Positions 36,567 to 46,747 are shown, counted from the stretch's first letter. The stretch is 64,000 bases of DNA from Rhodobacteraceae bacterium Alg231-30 (GCA_900143615.1 FREU01000001.1:830767-894766), one strand, 5' to 3'. Notes: generated by a model not told the origin, from the sequence alone. Made by a program: numbers and translations.

Positions 36567-38473
36567 CCGAATTTCTAATGCTTGCAACGATTTTGTTGGT
36601 GTCCGGCGTGATTGCTGTACCTCTGGCGTCCAGATTGGGGTTAGGCTCGGTTCTGGGATATTTGATCGCAGGAATTGCGATTTCGCCTGTGTTGCATCTG
36701 TTGGACGTGGACGTCATCGCGATCCAGCATTTTGCGGAATTTGGCGTTGTTATGATGCTGTTTCTCGTGGGGCTTGAGCTTGAGCCTAAGATGCTGTGGC
36801 AAATGCGACATCGCTTGTTGGGGCTCGGTGGCCTTCAGGTGTCAGTGACAACGCTTTTGGTTGCTGCAATCTGTATGGGATTGGGGCTCTATTGGACGAT
36901 TTCTTTGGCGCTGGGCATGGTTTTTGCACTCTCCTCTACTGCAATCGTTTTACAGACCCTCAACGAGAAAGGCTTGATGCGGTCTGGCGGCGGGCAAGCA
37001 TCGTTTTCGGTTTTGCTCTTTCAGGACATCGCTGTCATCCCGATGCTGGCCTTTGTGCCGCTATTGGCGATGCCGGACCTGATGGGGCATGGCGCGGCAC
37101 ATGGTGATGACCACCACGAAGCCGCGATGAGTTTGGTCGCAGGACGGGCTGGGTGGCAAGTGGCGCTGATCACAGTGGCTGCGATTGCGTGTGTAGGATT
37201 TATCGGCACATATCTCACGCGCCCTCTGTTCCGGTTTGTCGCTATGGCCAATCTGCGCGAGTTGTTTGTGGCAACGGCTTTAGCGCTTGTGGTTGGGATT
37301 GCCTTGTTGATGACTCTGGTGGGGCTCTCTCCGGCTCTCGGGACATTTTTGGCAGGTGTTGTGTTGGCCAATAGCGAATATCGCCACGAATTGGAAAGTG
37401 ACATCGATCCATTCAGGGGCCTTTTGTTGGGGCTGTTTTTTATGACCGTTGGCGCGGCCATCGACTTTGGTCTGCTTGCATCAAATGCTGGAATTGTGGT
37501 CGCTGCCACGGTGGGGTTGATGTCTTTGAAGGCAGGAGTGCTCTACGTCTTGTCGAGGGTTTTCCGGCTTGAAGGTGCAGATCGGTGGCTGTTTACGCTT
37601 GGGCTGGCGCAGGCTGGCGAGTTCGGTTTCGTCTTGCTAAGCTTCACGGTAGTCAATCAGGTGATCCCGCGCGAAGTCGCGGATGTGGCTTTGCTAGCGG
37701 TCGCGATGTCGATGTTGCTGACGCCTTTGTTGTTTATCTTTTATGATCGAGTGATTGTATCAAAAATGGCTCAAAATCAAATGGTTGAGGCTGATGAAAT
37801 TGATCACAAAGGCAATATTCTGATCGCGGGAAATGGACGGTTTGGTGGAGTTGTGGCCCGCATGATGCGCCAGATTGGGGAGCAGCCAACAGTTGTCGAC
37901 TATTCTTCCGCACAGCTTGAGATGCTGCGTAAGTTTGGCACCAAAGTTTATTTTGGGGACGCCACGCGGCCAGACCTTTTGCACGCTGCAGGCATCGAAG
38001 ATGCACGTCTGTTGATTGTCTGTATTGATGGCAAAGACAGCATCACGCAGTTGGTCACACATGTCGCCCAGCACCATCCGCATGTGCACATCATCGCCCG
38101 CGCTATTGATCGCCAACATGTTTATGACCTCTATCAGGCGGGCGCGAGTGATATTATCCGTGAAACCTTTGACAGCGCGGTGCGCACTGGGCGGTCCGCC
38201 TATCAGGCCTTGGGGATTCATCCATACCAATCCGAGCGTTTGGCGCGCAAATTCACGCGCTCTGATCGTGCTTTGTTGTTGGCGACCGCAAATGCGCACA
38301 AACCCGGCGTGCCACTTCATGAAAATGAAGAGTTCGTCTCGCTGGCGCGCGAGTTGTTTGAGCAGCAACGAGAAGAACTTGAAAGTCAAAGCGACGGGTT
38401 CGATTTGCAGTCTGACAAAGCATGGACGCCGCCGCCGGAAAATCTTCGGATCAATTCTGGCGACAAAGGATAA
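36563..38473 (+). CDS. kefC: CPA2-type cation/proton antiporter, KefB/KefC-like
   Basis: Inner-membrane potassium/proton antiporter of 636 residues. The first 390 or so residues form the transport domain with many helices. The soluble part holds a TrkA-N (RCK) Rossmann domain at about 411-530 (ILIAGNGRFGGVVARMM), where NAD(H) or a glutathione adduct would bind. In relatives, glutathione-electrophile adducts open the channel, and the acidified cytoplasm protects against electrophiles. The coupled KefF-type gene upstream supports that role. Confidence 0.92.
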   Translation: MTEFLMLATILLVSGVIAVPLASRLGLGSVLGYLIAGIAISPVLHLLDVDVIAIQHFAEFGVVMMLFLVGLELEPKMLWQMRHRLLGLGGLQVSVTTLLVAAICMGLGLYWTISLALGMVFALSSTAIVLQTLNEKGLMRSGGGQASFSVLLFQDIAVIPMLAFVPLLAMPDLMGHGAAHGDDHHEAAMSLVAGRAGWQVALITVAAIACVGFIGTYLTRPLFRFVAMANLRELFVATALALVVGIALLMTLVGLSPALGTFLAGVVLANSEYRHELESDIDPFRGLLLGLFFMTVGAAIDFGLLASNAGIVVAATVGLMSLKAGVLYVLSRVFRLEGADRWLFTLGLAQAGEFGFVLLSFTVVNQVIPREVADVALLAVAMSMLLTPLLFIFYDRVIVSKMAQNQMVEADEIDHKGNILIAGNGRFGGVVARMMRQIGEQPTVVDYSSAQLEMLRKFGTKVYFGDATRPDLLHAAGIEDARLLIVCIDGKDSITQLVTHVAQHHPHVHIIARAIDRQHVYDLYQAGASDIIRETFDSAVRTGRSAYQALGIHPYQSERLARKFTRSDRALLLATANAHKPGVPLHENEEFVSLARELFEQQREELESQSDGFDLQSDKAWTPPPENLRINSGDKG

Positions 38474-38476
38474 AAC

Positions 38477-39865
38477 TTGGCTGAAGCGGTCTTTCTTAAA
38501 GGGTCTTTGATGCGCCATGTTGCGGTGATGTCTTTCACCGCGTCGGTTGGATTGATGGCGATCTTCGCCGTTGATTTTGTCGACATGGTGTTCATTTCCA
38601 TGCTTGGAAACAAGGCATTGGCCGCGGCTGTTGGGTATGCAGGAACGCTGCTGTTTTTCACAAACTCCATCAACATCGGGTTTTCCATCGCAGCGGGGTC
38701 TTTGGTGGCGCGTGCTTTGGGCGCGGGAGAGAGCGCGCTTGCTCGTGAAATTGCAACGGCGGTTGCGATCCTTGGTGCGCTGATCGGGGTTGTGGTCCCG
38801 ATTGGGATATTTACGCAAATGGATTTTGTTTTGGGTCTTGTTGGAGCAAGTGGCGAAGAGCTTGAACTCGCGCGCCGCTATGTCTCGATCATTTTGCCGA
38901 CGATGCCAGTCATGGCAGTGGCCATGACAACGATGGCGGTCCTGCGTGCCTATGGTGATGCGCGCCGCTCGATGTTTGCCACGCTTGCCGGCGGGGTCAC
39001 CAATGCCGCCCTTGATCCAATTCTGATCTTTGCGGTTGGGCTAGGGTTGGATGGGGCTGCAATTGCCTCAGTCATTGCTCGCATCGTGATGGCCGGATAT
39101 GGCATGAAACACTCGATACATGCGCACAATGGCTTTGCGCGGCCTCAGATTGGGTTCTTAACGCGTTATGCCGGCGCAATTGGAGGGATCGCCGGACCAG
39201 CCGTTCTCACCAATGTCGCAACGCCGGTGGGCAATGCCATAGTCATGCGTGAAGTCTCGGGGTTTGGCACGGATGCAGTGGCCGCCATCGCGGTGATTGG
39301 GCGTTTGATGCCTGTGGCCTTCTCAGTTGTGTTTGCGTTGTCCGGTGCAATTGGACCCATCATTGGGCAGAACTTCGGCGCGGGACAATTTGCGCGGGTG
39401 CGGACTGCCCTGCTGGATGGGTTGAAGTTTCTGGCGATCTACACCGTTATGGTCGCTGTGTTGCTGTTTGTTTTGCGTGCCATCATTGCCGATGCGTTTG
39501 ATGCCCAAGGCGAGATGCGTCGCCTGATCTACTTGTTTTGTGGCCCATTGGCGTTGATGCAGTTTTTTAACGGCGTGATTTTTGTCTGTAACGCCAGTTT
39601 TAACAACTTAGGACATCCAATCTATTCCTCAGCGATCAATTGGGGCAGGCACACGATCGGTACCTTGCCCTTTGTTCTGATCGGGGCGGCATTGGCCGGG
39701 GCATCCGGTGTGCTTATTGGACAAGCCATTGGCGGGGCTATTTTTGCGACCATTGCCTTGGTCATGGCGCGACGCTTAGTCACAAACCTGAACAAACCTG
39801 AGCTTGTGGATCCGTTCGCATCAGAAACAGCGCTCCACCAGCATAGCTCGCGCAAAGGCTGGTAG
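38477..39865 (+). CDS. MATE-family multidrug/toxin efflux transporter
   Basis: Twelve-helix sodium- or proton-coupled exporter of 462 residues. The proposed TTG start gives MAEAVFLKGSLMRHVAVMSF and has AAAGGA at a proper distance; the ATG at 38510 would remove the conserved GSLMRHV opening. Family blocks include VLRAYGDARRSMFATLAGG and SGAIGPIIGQNFGAGQ. It starts three bases after kefC, so it may belong to the same detoxification operon. Confidence 0.9.
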   Translation: MAEAVFLKGSLMRHVAVMSFTASVGLMAIFAVDFVDMVFISMLGNKALAAAVGYAGTLLFFTNSINIGFSIAAGSLVARALGAGESALAREIATAVAILGALIGVVVPIGIFTQMDFVLGLVGASGEELELARRYVSIILPTMPVMAVAMTTMAVLRAYGDARRSMFATLAGGVTNAALDPILIFAVGLGLDGAAIASVIARIVMAGYGMKHSIHAHNGFARPQIGFLTRYAGAIGGIAGPAVLTNVATPVGNAIVMREVSGFGTDAVAAIAVIGRLMPVAFSVVFALSGAIGPIIGQNFGAGQFARVRTALLDGLKFLAIYTVMVAVLLFVLRAIIADAFDAQGEMRRLIYLFCGPLALMQFFNGVIFVCNASFNNLGHPIYSSAINWGRHTIGTLPFVLIGAALAGASGVLIGQAIGGAIFATIALVMARRLVTNLNKPELVDPFASETALHQHSSRKGW

Positions 39866-39880
39866 AGCTGTTTGTTTTAG

Positions 39881-40528
39881 TTAGGCTTTCAGAGCGGCCG
39901 CATCACGTGCCAGTGCTTCAATTTCATCCCAAGCGCCTGCTTCGACAAGTTTAGATGGGGCGACCCAGCTGCCACCTGCACAAATCACATTGGCCAGCTT
40001 GAGATAGTCCATCGCGTTGGAGGGGCTGACGCCGCCTGTTGGGCAGAAGCTGATCTGTGGCAGTGGGCTGGCAAGAGAACCGATGAACTTGGCGCCGCCC
40101 GCAGCTTCGGCTGGGAAGAATTTTTGTGTGGTATATCCGCGTTCAAGAAGGCGCATCGCTTCGCTAGCGGAGGCGGCACCGGGCAGCAAGGGCAGGCCTT
40201 CAGCTTCACATGCATCCAGCAGAGTATCGGTCGCCCCAGGGGAAACACCAAACGTGGCCCCCGCGTCTTTAGCGGCCTTCACGTCGTCAGGAGTGATCAG
40301 GGTTCCCGCACCAACGATGCCACCGGGTACATCGGCCATGGCGCGGATCACATCCAGCGCAGCGGGTGTGCGCAGGGTCACTTCCAGTGCAGGCAATCCG
40401 CCCGCCACAAGAGCTTCGGCCAAAGGCCGCGCTTGGGCCGCGTCATGCACAACAAGCACTGGCACAATAGGAGCGGCTTGACAGATTTCACGCGCCCGCA
40501 GGCTGGCGTCTTGAGGAGTTATGCTCAT
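39881..40528 (-). CDS. eda: 2-dehydro-3-deoxy-6-phosphogluconate aldolase
   Basis: KDPG aldolase of 215 residues that makes pyruvate and glyceraldehyde 3-phosphate, the last step of the Entner-Doudoroff route. Key residues are E49 in LEVTLRTP and the Schiff-base lysine K136 in YTTQKFFPAEAAGG, followed by the phosphate-binding FCPTGGVS and AGGSW loops. The ATG at 40528 is chosen because the family starts close to this point; an extension of 32 residues overlaps edd. It closes the gap-zwf-edd-eda unit. Confidence 0.94.
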   Translation of the reverse strand: MSITPQDASLRAREICQAAPIVPVLVVHDAAQARPLAEALVAGGLPALEVTLRTPAALDVIRAMADVPGGIVGAGTLITPDDVKAAKDAGATFGVSPGATDTLLDACEAEGLPLLPGAASASEAMRLLERGYTTQKFFPAEAAGGAKFIGSLASPLPQISFCPTGGVSPSNAMDYLKLANVICAGGSWVAPSKLVEAGAWDEIEALARDAAALKA

Positions 40529-40541
40529 TGGGAGAACCTTT

Positions 40542-42353
40542 TTAGAAGATCGATGCGCCGGAGGTTGCTGGTCCGACCACATTGCGGAAATTGACAAATA
40601 GCTCACGCCCCATGCCTGCGCCATAGGCAGTTAGGTCGGCTTTGACAGGTTCGCGTGCCTCCACACCTTCTGTCAAAATTTCGAGCGATCCGGCTTCAGC
40701 ATCCACGCGCACGATGTCGCCGTCGCGCAGTTTTGCAATTGTGCCTCCGTCCAGCGCTTCGGGGCTAACGTGGATCGCGGCAGGGATTTTGCCCGAGGCA
40801 CCGGACATACGTCCATCCGTGACCAAAGCGACCTTTAGACCTTTGCCTTGCATGATGCCCATCATCGGTGTGAGGCTGTGTAATTCTGGCATGCCGTTTG
40901 CTTTGGGGCCTTGGAACCGCACCACAATCACAGTGTCTTCGGTGAGCTCACCTGCTTTGAAAGCAGCCTTAACTTCGTCCTGATCGTGAAACACGCGTGC
41001 TGGGGCCTCTACAAACCGATGCTCCGATGCAACGGCAGAGATTTTCATAACGGCTGTACCGAGATTTCCTGTCAGGCGCTTTAGACCGCCGTTTCCTTGG
41101 AAGGCATCATTGGCAGGACGCAGGATTTTGTCATTCAACGAGGTCTTGGTGCCTGGCTGCCAAGATAGATCGCCGTCTACTAGTTTGGGCTCTTGGGTGT
41201 AGTTTTCCAGACCGTCGCCCGCCACAGTTTTGGTGTCGGGATGCAGCATTCCGGCACCGAGCAGTTCGCCGATCATATAGCCCAACCCACCGGCTGCGTG
41301 GAAATGGTTCACATCTGCCAGTCCGTTAGGGTAGACACGTGCCAAAAGCGGTGTGATGTCGGAAAGGTCTGAGAAGTCTTCCCAATCCAGAACAATGCCA
41401 CCTGCACGTGCCATCGCAATCAAGTGGATGAGCAAGTTGGTTGAGCCGCCAGTTGCATTCAGCCCGACAATGCCGTTCACAAAGGCTTTTTCATCCAAGA
41501 TATCGCAGGTGGGTGTGTAGTGATTGCCCAGAGCCGAGAGCGACAGTGCACGGCGTGCACCCTCTTCGGTCAAAGCATCACGCAAGCCTGTGTTTGGTGT
41601 CACAAAACTGGACCCAGGAAGGTGCAAGCCCATGAATTCCATCAACATCTGGTTAGTGTTGGCCGTTCCGTAGAAAGTGCAGGTGCCGGGGCCATGATAG
41701 GCGGCCATTTCAGCTTCCATCAATGCGTCGCGGCCAACTTCGCCCGCTGCAAACTTCTGGCGCACCTTGGCTTTTTCATCATTAGGCAAGCCGCTCGTCA
41801 TTGGACCAGCAGGCAGAAACACTGTGGGTAGATGGCCGAAACTCTGCGCCGCGATCACCAAACCTGGAACGATTTTGTCGCAAACACCAAGAAACACGGC
41901 GGCGTCAAATGTGTTGTGGCTCAATGCAACGCTCGCAGACAGCGCGATAACATCGCGCGAAAACAAGCTGAGTTCCATACCGGCCTCACCTTGAGTGACA
42001 CCATCGCACATGGCTGGAACGCCGCCTGCAACCTGTGCTGTTCCGCCGGCTTTGCGGGCGGCGGCGCGTATCAATTCAGGGTAGCGCTCAAATGGCTGAT
42101 GCGCTGACAACATGTCGTTATATGCGGTGACAATCCCAAGATTTCCAGCTGTGCCCGCGCCGAGTGCTTGTTGATCTTCGCCCGCTCCTGCAAAGGCGTG
42201 GGCTTGATTTGAACAGCTGAGATGCGCTCGCGCAGGGCCCGCGCTATGCGCCGCGCCCATTCGTTCTAAATAGGCAGACCGTGTTGGCGCGCTGCGTTCG
42301 ATAATGCGATCAGTCACTCTGCGCAATGTGTCATGAAGCGGCATATCAGCCAT
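40542..42353 (-). CDS. edd: Phosphogluconate dehydratase
   Basis: [4Fe-4S] dehydratase of the IlvD/Edd family, 603 residues, which turns 6-phosphogluconate into 2-keto-3-deoxy-6-phosphogluconate. The cluster cysteines are in [17 protein letters not shown] and [12 protein letters not shown], with the third in the FYGTANTNQ region. The Edd-specific opening ([23 protein letters not shown]) separates it from IlvD. Thirteen bases lie between it and eda. Confidence 0.95.
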   Translation of the reverse strand: MADMPLHDTLRRVTDRIIERSAPTRSAYLERMGAAHSAGPARAHLSCSNQAHAFAGAGEDQQALGAGTAGNLGIVTAYNDMLSAHQPFERYPELIRAAARKAGGTAQVAGGVPAMCDGVTQGEAGMELSLFSRDVIALSASVALSHNTFDAAVFLGVCDKIVPGLVIAAQSFGHLPTVFLPAGPMTSGLPNDEKAKVRQKFAAGEVGRDALMEAEMAAYHGPGTCTFYGTANTNQMLMEFMGLHLPGSSFVTPNTGLRDALTEEGARRALSLSALGNHYTPTCDILDEKAFVNGIVGLNATGGSTNLLIHLIAMARAGGIVLDWEDFSDLSDITPLLARVYPNGLADVNHFHAAGGLGYMIGELLGAGMLHPDTKTVAGDGLENYTQEPKLVDGDLSWQPGTKTSLNDKILRPANDAFQGNGGLKRLTGNLGTAVMKISAVASEHRFVEAPARVFHDQDEVKAAFKAGELTEDTVIVVRFQGPKANGMPELHSLTPMMGIMQGKGLKVALVTDGRMSGASGKIPAAIHVSPEALDGGTIAKLRDGDIVRVDAEAGSLEILTEGVEAREPVKADLTAYGAGMGRELFVNFRNVVGPATSGASIF

Positions 42354-42395
42354 CCTTCCAGAAAAACTTTGATTATTCGGTCTTATTCGCCAGTT

Positions 42396-43847
42396 TTAGT
42401 CGCCTACCGGACGCCATCGCCGACCATCTTTATGCAGCAACATCAGGGCTTCTTCCGGTCCGGAGCTGCCGACGTCATAGGGCACAGGTTTGTGCCCTGC
42501 CTCTTGCCATGCGGAAATGAGTGGATCTGCCCAAGCCCAAGCGGCTTCGACTTCGTCCCCCCGCATAAATAACGTCTGATCCCCCCGTATGACGTCCATG
42601 ACCAGTCGTTCATAGGCGTCTTGAGAATTCAAGTCACTTCCCAAGGCGTCGGCAAAGGTCATGTCCATGTCAACTTCGGTGAGGCGCATGCCGCCGGGGC
42701 CGGGTTCTTTTATGGTTGTGCGCAGCGTAATGCCTTCGTCTGGCTGCAGGCGTATGATTAATGCGTTGCCTTTGCGACCTTCCATTTTTGGGAAAATCAT
42801 ATGTGGCGGGTCGCGGAAAACAACCGTGATTTCCGAGGATCTAGCCCGCATCCGTTTGCCGGTACGTAGATAAAACGGCGTGCCTGCCCACCGCCAGTTG
42901 GCCACCGCGAGCTTCATCGCGATAAAGCTTTCTGTGGTGCTGTCGGGGTTTTCTACATCGGCGTGATAGCCGGGCACATCCCGCCAAGCGCGGTATTGGC
43001 CGCGAACCAAGTCTTGAGGTGAAACGGGGTCTAAAGCCTCAATCACTTTCACCTTTTCATCTCGCACCGCGTTGGGTGCGAATTTCGAGGGCGGTTCCAT
43101 CGCAATTAGACACATCAGCTGCATCAAGTGGTTTTGCACCATGTCGCGCATTGCGCCGGACTGATCGTAATATCCGCCGCGTCCCGCCACACCGAGCTTC
43201 TCTGCAACAGTGATTTGAACGTGATCGATGTGGGTAGAGTTCCAGAGCGGCTCAAATAATGAATTTGCAAACCGCAAAGCCATCAGGTTTTGAACCGTCT
43301 CTTTTCCGAGATAATGGTCGATCCGGTAAATCTGACGCTCTGTAAAGTATTCTAGCAGCTCGGCGTTCAAAGCCTTTGCTGAGGCCAGATCGTGCCCAAA
43401 GGGTTTTTCCACAACAATCCGGCTGTCTTCTGTTGCGATACCACGGGTGCTGAGGCGCTCGGCAATTGGGCCAAACAAGCTCGGCGAAACTGACAAATAG
43501 AACGTCCGCGTCGTGTCATCGCGTAGAGTATCCTTTAGCTCCTGCCAGCCAGCATCTCCGGTTGCATCGATGTGCACGTAATCAAGCTGGTCGAGAAAAG
43601 CGTCCAATTTTTCTTGAGGGCGCAATTCCTTGTCGACGAATTCTTTCAAGGCATGGTGAATGAGCTCGCGAAACTCGGCTTTGTCAAAATTGGAGCGCGC
43701 GGATCCAATGATGCGCGCATCCGCAGGCATTTGCCCGGCCCGAAAACGGGAAAATAGACCGGGCAGGATTTTGCGACGGGCCAAGTCGCCCGTTGCACCA
43801 AAAATAACCAGATCAAACGGTGCAACGGGGATAACGCGAGCAACCAT
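42396..43847 (-). CDS. zwf: Glucose-6-phosphate 1-dehydrogenase
   Basis: NADP(+)-dependent first enzyme of the oxidative route, 483 residues. The coenzyme motif is GATGDLARRKILPGLF near the start. The substrate-binding active-site motif RIDHYLGKE is intact near residue 180. Five bases separate it from gap upstream and 42 from edd downstream. The usual partner pgl (6-phosphogluconolactonase) is not in this operon. Confidence 0.95.
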   Translation of the reverse strand: MVARVIPVAPFDLVIFGATGDLARRKILPGLFSRFRAGQMPADARIIGSARSNFDKAEFRELIHHALKEFVDKELRPQEKLDAFLDQLDYVHIDATGDAGWQELKDTLRDDTTRTFYLSVSPSLFGPIAERLSTRGIATEDSRIVVEKPFGHDLASAKALNAELLEYFTERQIYRIDHYLGKETVQNLMALRFANSLFEPLWNSTHIDHVQITVAEKLGVAGRGGYYDQSGAMRDMVQNHLMQLMCLIAMEPPSKFAPNAVRDEKVKVIEALDPVSPQDLVRGQYRAWRDVPGYHADVENPDSTTESFIAMKLAVANWRWAGTPFYLRTGKRMRARSSEITVVFRDPPHMIFPKMEGRKGNALIIRLQPDEGITLRTTIKEPGPGGMRLTEVDMDMTFADALGSDLNSQDAYERLVMDVIRGDQTLFMRGDEVEAAWAWADPLISAWQEAGHKPVPYDVGSSGPEEALMLLHKDGRRWRPVGD

Positions 43848-43852
43848 CGACC

Positions 43853-44884
43853 TTATCCAGCCAGTTCAGCCAGTTGAGATTCGTGCAATAGCGCAGCCAT
43901 TTTTCGGCCATTATCCAGCATGCGATTTGAGAAACCCCATTCGTTGTCATACCAGCTCACGATGCGCACCATGCCTTCGCCCGTCACTTTGGTTTGTGCG
44001 GGCGCGAAGATGGAAGAGTTCGCATCGTGGTTAAAGTCGATCGAAACAAGCGGGTCTTCCTCATAGCCCAGAACGCCTGCGAGCTCATTTTCCGCGGCGG
44101 CTTTAAGCGCTGCGTTGATTTCCTCGGCGGTGGCGATTTTGGTGGGCATAAAGGTCAGATCAACCATCGACACGTTGGGCGTTGGGACACGTACGGCCGA
44201 GCCTTCCAGTTTTCCGGCCAGCTGTGGTAGGACCAAAGAAATAGCCCGTGCTGCCCCTGTAGACGTTGGGATCATTGAAACCGCCGCAGCGCGGGCGCGG
44301 TACAGATCTTTGTGGTTTGTATCGTGGCTTGGCTGATCGCCCGTATAGGCGTGAATGGTGGTCATATAGCCAGTCTTGATGCCAAAATGCTCGTCCAGAA
44401 CCTTGGCAACCGGTGCCAAGCAGTTAGTGGTGCATGAGGCGTTAGAAACGATGATGTCGTCCTTGGTTAGATCGGCATCATTGACCCCAAAGACCACGGT
44501 GCGATCCACATCTGTACCAGGCGCCGAGATTAAAACGCGTTTTGAACCGTTTTTAAGGTGGCGTCCGGCGGTTTCACGAGATGTGAAAATTCCTGTGCAT
44601 TCAAAGGTGATGTCGACGTCAGACCATTCGAGGTCTTCAGGAGCCCGAACCGCGGAGAGACGGATGGTTTGGCCCGCGACACGCATGACGTCGGCGTCCA
44701 GTTCGACTTTGTGGCCCAGACGGCCATGAACGCTGTCGTACTTGAGCAGGTGCACAAGGTGATCCGCAGGTGCCAGATCGTTTATGGCAACAACTTCAAG
44801 GTCCTTGGCGCCACTCTCTATTAGAGCCCGTAGCACACCACGCCCGATACGTCCGAAACCGTTAATTGCAATACGCGTTGTCAT
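43853..44884 (-). CDS. gap: Glyceraldehyde-3-phosphate dehydrogenase, type I
   Basis: Phosphorylating GAPDH of 343 residues. The NAD motif is INGFGRIGRGVLRAL, the residue after the second strand is D36 (AINDLAP), pointing to NAD rather than NADP, and the catalytic cysteine is C151 in SNASCTTNCLAP. The ATG at 44884 follows GGGAG; ten extra upstream residues are unlikely. As first gene of the cluster it handles the triose phosphate released by Eda. Confidence 0.95.
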   Translation of the reverse strand: MTTRIAINGFGRIGRGVLRALIESGAKDLEVVAINDLAPADHLVHLLKYDSVHGRLGHKVELDADVMRVAGQTIRLSAVRAPEDLEWSDVDITFECTGIFTSRETAGRHLKNGSKRVLISAPGTDVDRTVVFGVNDADLTKDDIIVSNASCTTNCLAPVAKVLDEHFGIKTGYMTTIHAYTGDQPSHDTNHKDLYRARAAAVSMIPTSTGAARAISLVLPQLAGKLEGSAVRVPTPNVSMVDLTFMPTKIATAEEINAALKAAAENELAGVLGYEEDPLVSIDFNHDANSSIFAPAQTKVTGEGMVRIVSWYDNEWGFSNRMLDNGRKMAALLHESQLAELAG

Positions 44885-44916
44885 GTCTTTTCTCCCGAAA
44901 GGTGGCTTTGCCACTT

Positions 44917-44940
44917 GGTATCGCTACCGTTAGCGCTATC
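44917..44940. promoter_or_regulatory. LacI-type operator in the gap / regulator divergent region
   Basis: Two abutting imperfect 12-bp palindromes, GGTATCGCTACC and GTTAGCGCTATC (each 10 of 12 symmetric). They also form one larger 24-bp dyad centred on CG at 44928/44929 (core CGCTACCGTTAGCG). It lies 33 bases ahead of gap and 97 ahead of the LacI-family gene, so that regulator probably binds here and controls both sides. Confidence 0.65.
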
Positions 44941-45036
44941 ATTACAGGGAATCGAGGTCAAAATCAAGAGGCGGCGAATGCTTGCCGGCACACTTTGTGA
45001 CTTGCGAATAACGCGGATGTATTGGACGATTATCTC

Positions 45037-46035
45037 ATGGGAAAAAAGCTGCTGCTGAAAGATGTTGCCCGCCTCGCCGGTGTAAGCGAAATGACCGCGT
45101 CGCGCGCGATGCGGGGGGCGCCGGATGTGTCGGAACGTACGCGACAAAAAGTGGAAGAGATCGCGCGAGAGAACGGCTATGTGCCGAATCGTATCGCCGG
45201 AGCCTTGGCCTCCAACAAGGTGAATCTCGTCGGAGTTGTGGTTCCGAGCCTGAACAGTTCGGTTTTTCCAGAGGTGCTTTCAGGGATTTCTTCCACTCTA
45301 AAAACAACGCCACTGAAGCCCGTCATCGGTGTGACCGGATATGATCTGAACGAAGAGTATGAGGTCATTCGAGAAATGCTTAGCTGGCAACCTAGCGGGT
45401 TGGTTGTGGCGGGGTTAGAGCACTCTGAGGCGTCGCGCAAAATGCTAGCGGCGGCGGACTGCCCCGTGGTTGAGGTGATGGATGTGGATGGCGATCCGGT
45501 GGTGCATTGCGTCGGTATCTCACATCTGGAGGCAGGGCGAGACATGGCGAACATGATCCTGTCGTCGGGCTATCAACGTATTGGTTTTATTGGCACAAAA
45601 ATGCCTCAGGATTACCGTGCCGAAAAACGGTTCAATGGGTTTTTGCAGGCGCTAGAGGCGCAAGGCGTCGCGCTAGCTGATAAGGAATTGTACTCGGGGG
45701 CATCGTCAATTGAGACTGGACGCATGCTGACGGCAAAGCTGTTGGAGCGCTCGCCGGATTTGGACTGTATTTACTTCTCAAGCGACGTGATGAGCGTGGG
45801 GGCCTATATGCATTGTCTGGTGAGTGGTGTTTCCGTGCCTGACGATCTGGCCTTGGCGGGGTTCAATAACCTAGAGTTGCTTAAAGGCTTGCCGATGCAG
45901 TTAGCCACAACAGATGCACATCGGTTTGAAATTGGTCAGAGTGCCGCGGCGATCATATTGGATGCGCATGGTGGGCCCACGGCGCAAAAGATCATCAAGC
46001 TTGAGCCTAAGAGCGTCAAAGGAGAGTCCCTCTGA
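45037..46035 (+). CDS. LacI-family regulator, GntR-like, of the Entner-Doudoroff cluster
   Basis: Repressor of 332 residues with the HTH at the N-terminus (LLLKDVARLAGVSEMTASRAMRG), hinge (VPNRIAGALASNKV) and an effector domain similar to gluconate repressors (DYRAEKRFNGFLQAL, YFSSDVMSVGA). ATG at 45037 is preferred to a TTG 15 bases earlier; neither has a strong ribosome site. It is divergent from gap-zwf-edd-eda with a dyad operator between them. A phosphorylated sugar acid such as 6-phosphogluconate or KDPG is a reasonable effector, but that is inference. Confidence 0.88.
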   Translation: MGKKLLLKDVARLAGVSEMTASRAMRGAPDVSERTRQKVEEIARENGYVPNRIAGALASNKVNLVGVVVPSLNSSVFPEVLSGISSTLKTTPLKPVIGVTGYDLNEEYEVIREMLSWQPSGLVVAGLEHSEASRKMLAAADCPVVEVMDVDGDPVVHCVGISHLEAGRDMANMILSSGYQRIGFIGTKMPQDYRAEKRFNGFLQALEAQGVALADKELYSGASSIETGRMLTAKLLERSPDLDCIYFSSDVMSVGAYMHCLVSGVSVPDDLALAGFNNLELLKGLPMQLATTDAHRFEIGQSAAAIILDAHGGPTAQKIIKLEPKSVKGESL

Positions 46036-46048
46036 TCCGTAAGTCTCT

Positions 46049-46747
46049 TTATTTGTTGAGTATTTCTTCGGCTGCGAGCTTTGGGATTATGTCGTGAGTT
46101 CCCAATGGTTGCAACAGGATTCCTGAAAAATTCACGGCGTCCAGAGCTTCGGGGATGTCTTCACGGCAGTGGTCACCTTCCAGGGCAAAGAAGGGGAGGC
46201 ATAGGGTCTGTGGTGGTAGCTTTTTAGCGGCGTCTTTGACAAATGGCGCTTGCTCGATGAAGCCAACTTCGATTGGAATTTGTGGAATGTATTCTGAGAG
46301 TTGGCTGGCAAATTGATAAGCTGCCTCTGCCGCTTTTGGACCCTTGGCCGATCCATGTGCGGCAAGCAGAATACGCGTTTCGGAGGTGGCCCAGCCTTCG
46401 GTTTTGATGCGCGACGTTAGAATGTCCGCAGCGATTTCAGGCAGTTTCGTCAAAAAGCCCAGTGGCGTCAAAATGCGCAGCGGTGCGCCGTTCAAGCGCT
46501 TGGGTAAAACGCGAGAAACGAACCAGCCATCTGACATGAACATCGGAAAAATAAACGAATTATCAGGCATTTGCACGACTTGTTCTTCGAGAGCGTCTGG
46601 CATGGCTAGAGTTGCTGAACGCACTGTCCAGCCGGGCAAATGGTCCGCTGTTTTGGCGGCGAAGGCCATCAACCACAGCTCAGGTGGGACCGGAGCTGAG
46701 GGCTGACCGTGGGCGACGATCAGCGCTTCTTTGGTGGGCAGGTTCAC
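46049..46747 (-). CDS. CbiX/sirohydrochlorin chelatase-like protein
   Basis: Protein of 232 residues with two repeats of the CbiX/SirB fold. Each begins with a strand and a histidine (LIVAHGQPS near residue 8; LLAAHGSAKGPKAAEAAYQFA near 125). These enzymes insert cobalt, nickel or iron into tetrapyrroles. No cobalamin or siroheme gene is close by, so the metal and product remain open. It starts with GTG overlapping the stop of the upstream gene (GTGA). Confidence 0.75.
   Translation of the reverse strand: MNLPTKEALIVAHGQPSAPVPPELWLMAFAAKTADHLPGWTVRSATLAMPDALEEQVVQMPDNSFIFPMFMSDGWFVSRVLPKRLNGAPLRILTPLGFLTKLPEIAADILTSRIKTEGWATSETRILLAAHGSAKGPKAAEAAYQFASQLSEYIPQIPIEVGFIEQAPFVKDAAKKLPPQTLCLPFFALEGDHCREDIPEALDAVNFSGILLQPLGTHDIIPKLAAEEILNK

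Noticed and set aside
37760-38818. Minus-strand open frame of 352 codons across kefC and the MATE gene
   Set aside because: Antisense to two well-conserved transporters; product rich in R, H and Q without any motif.
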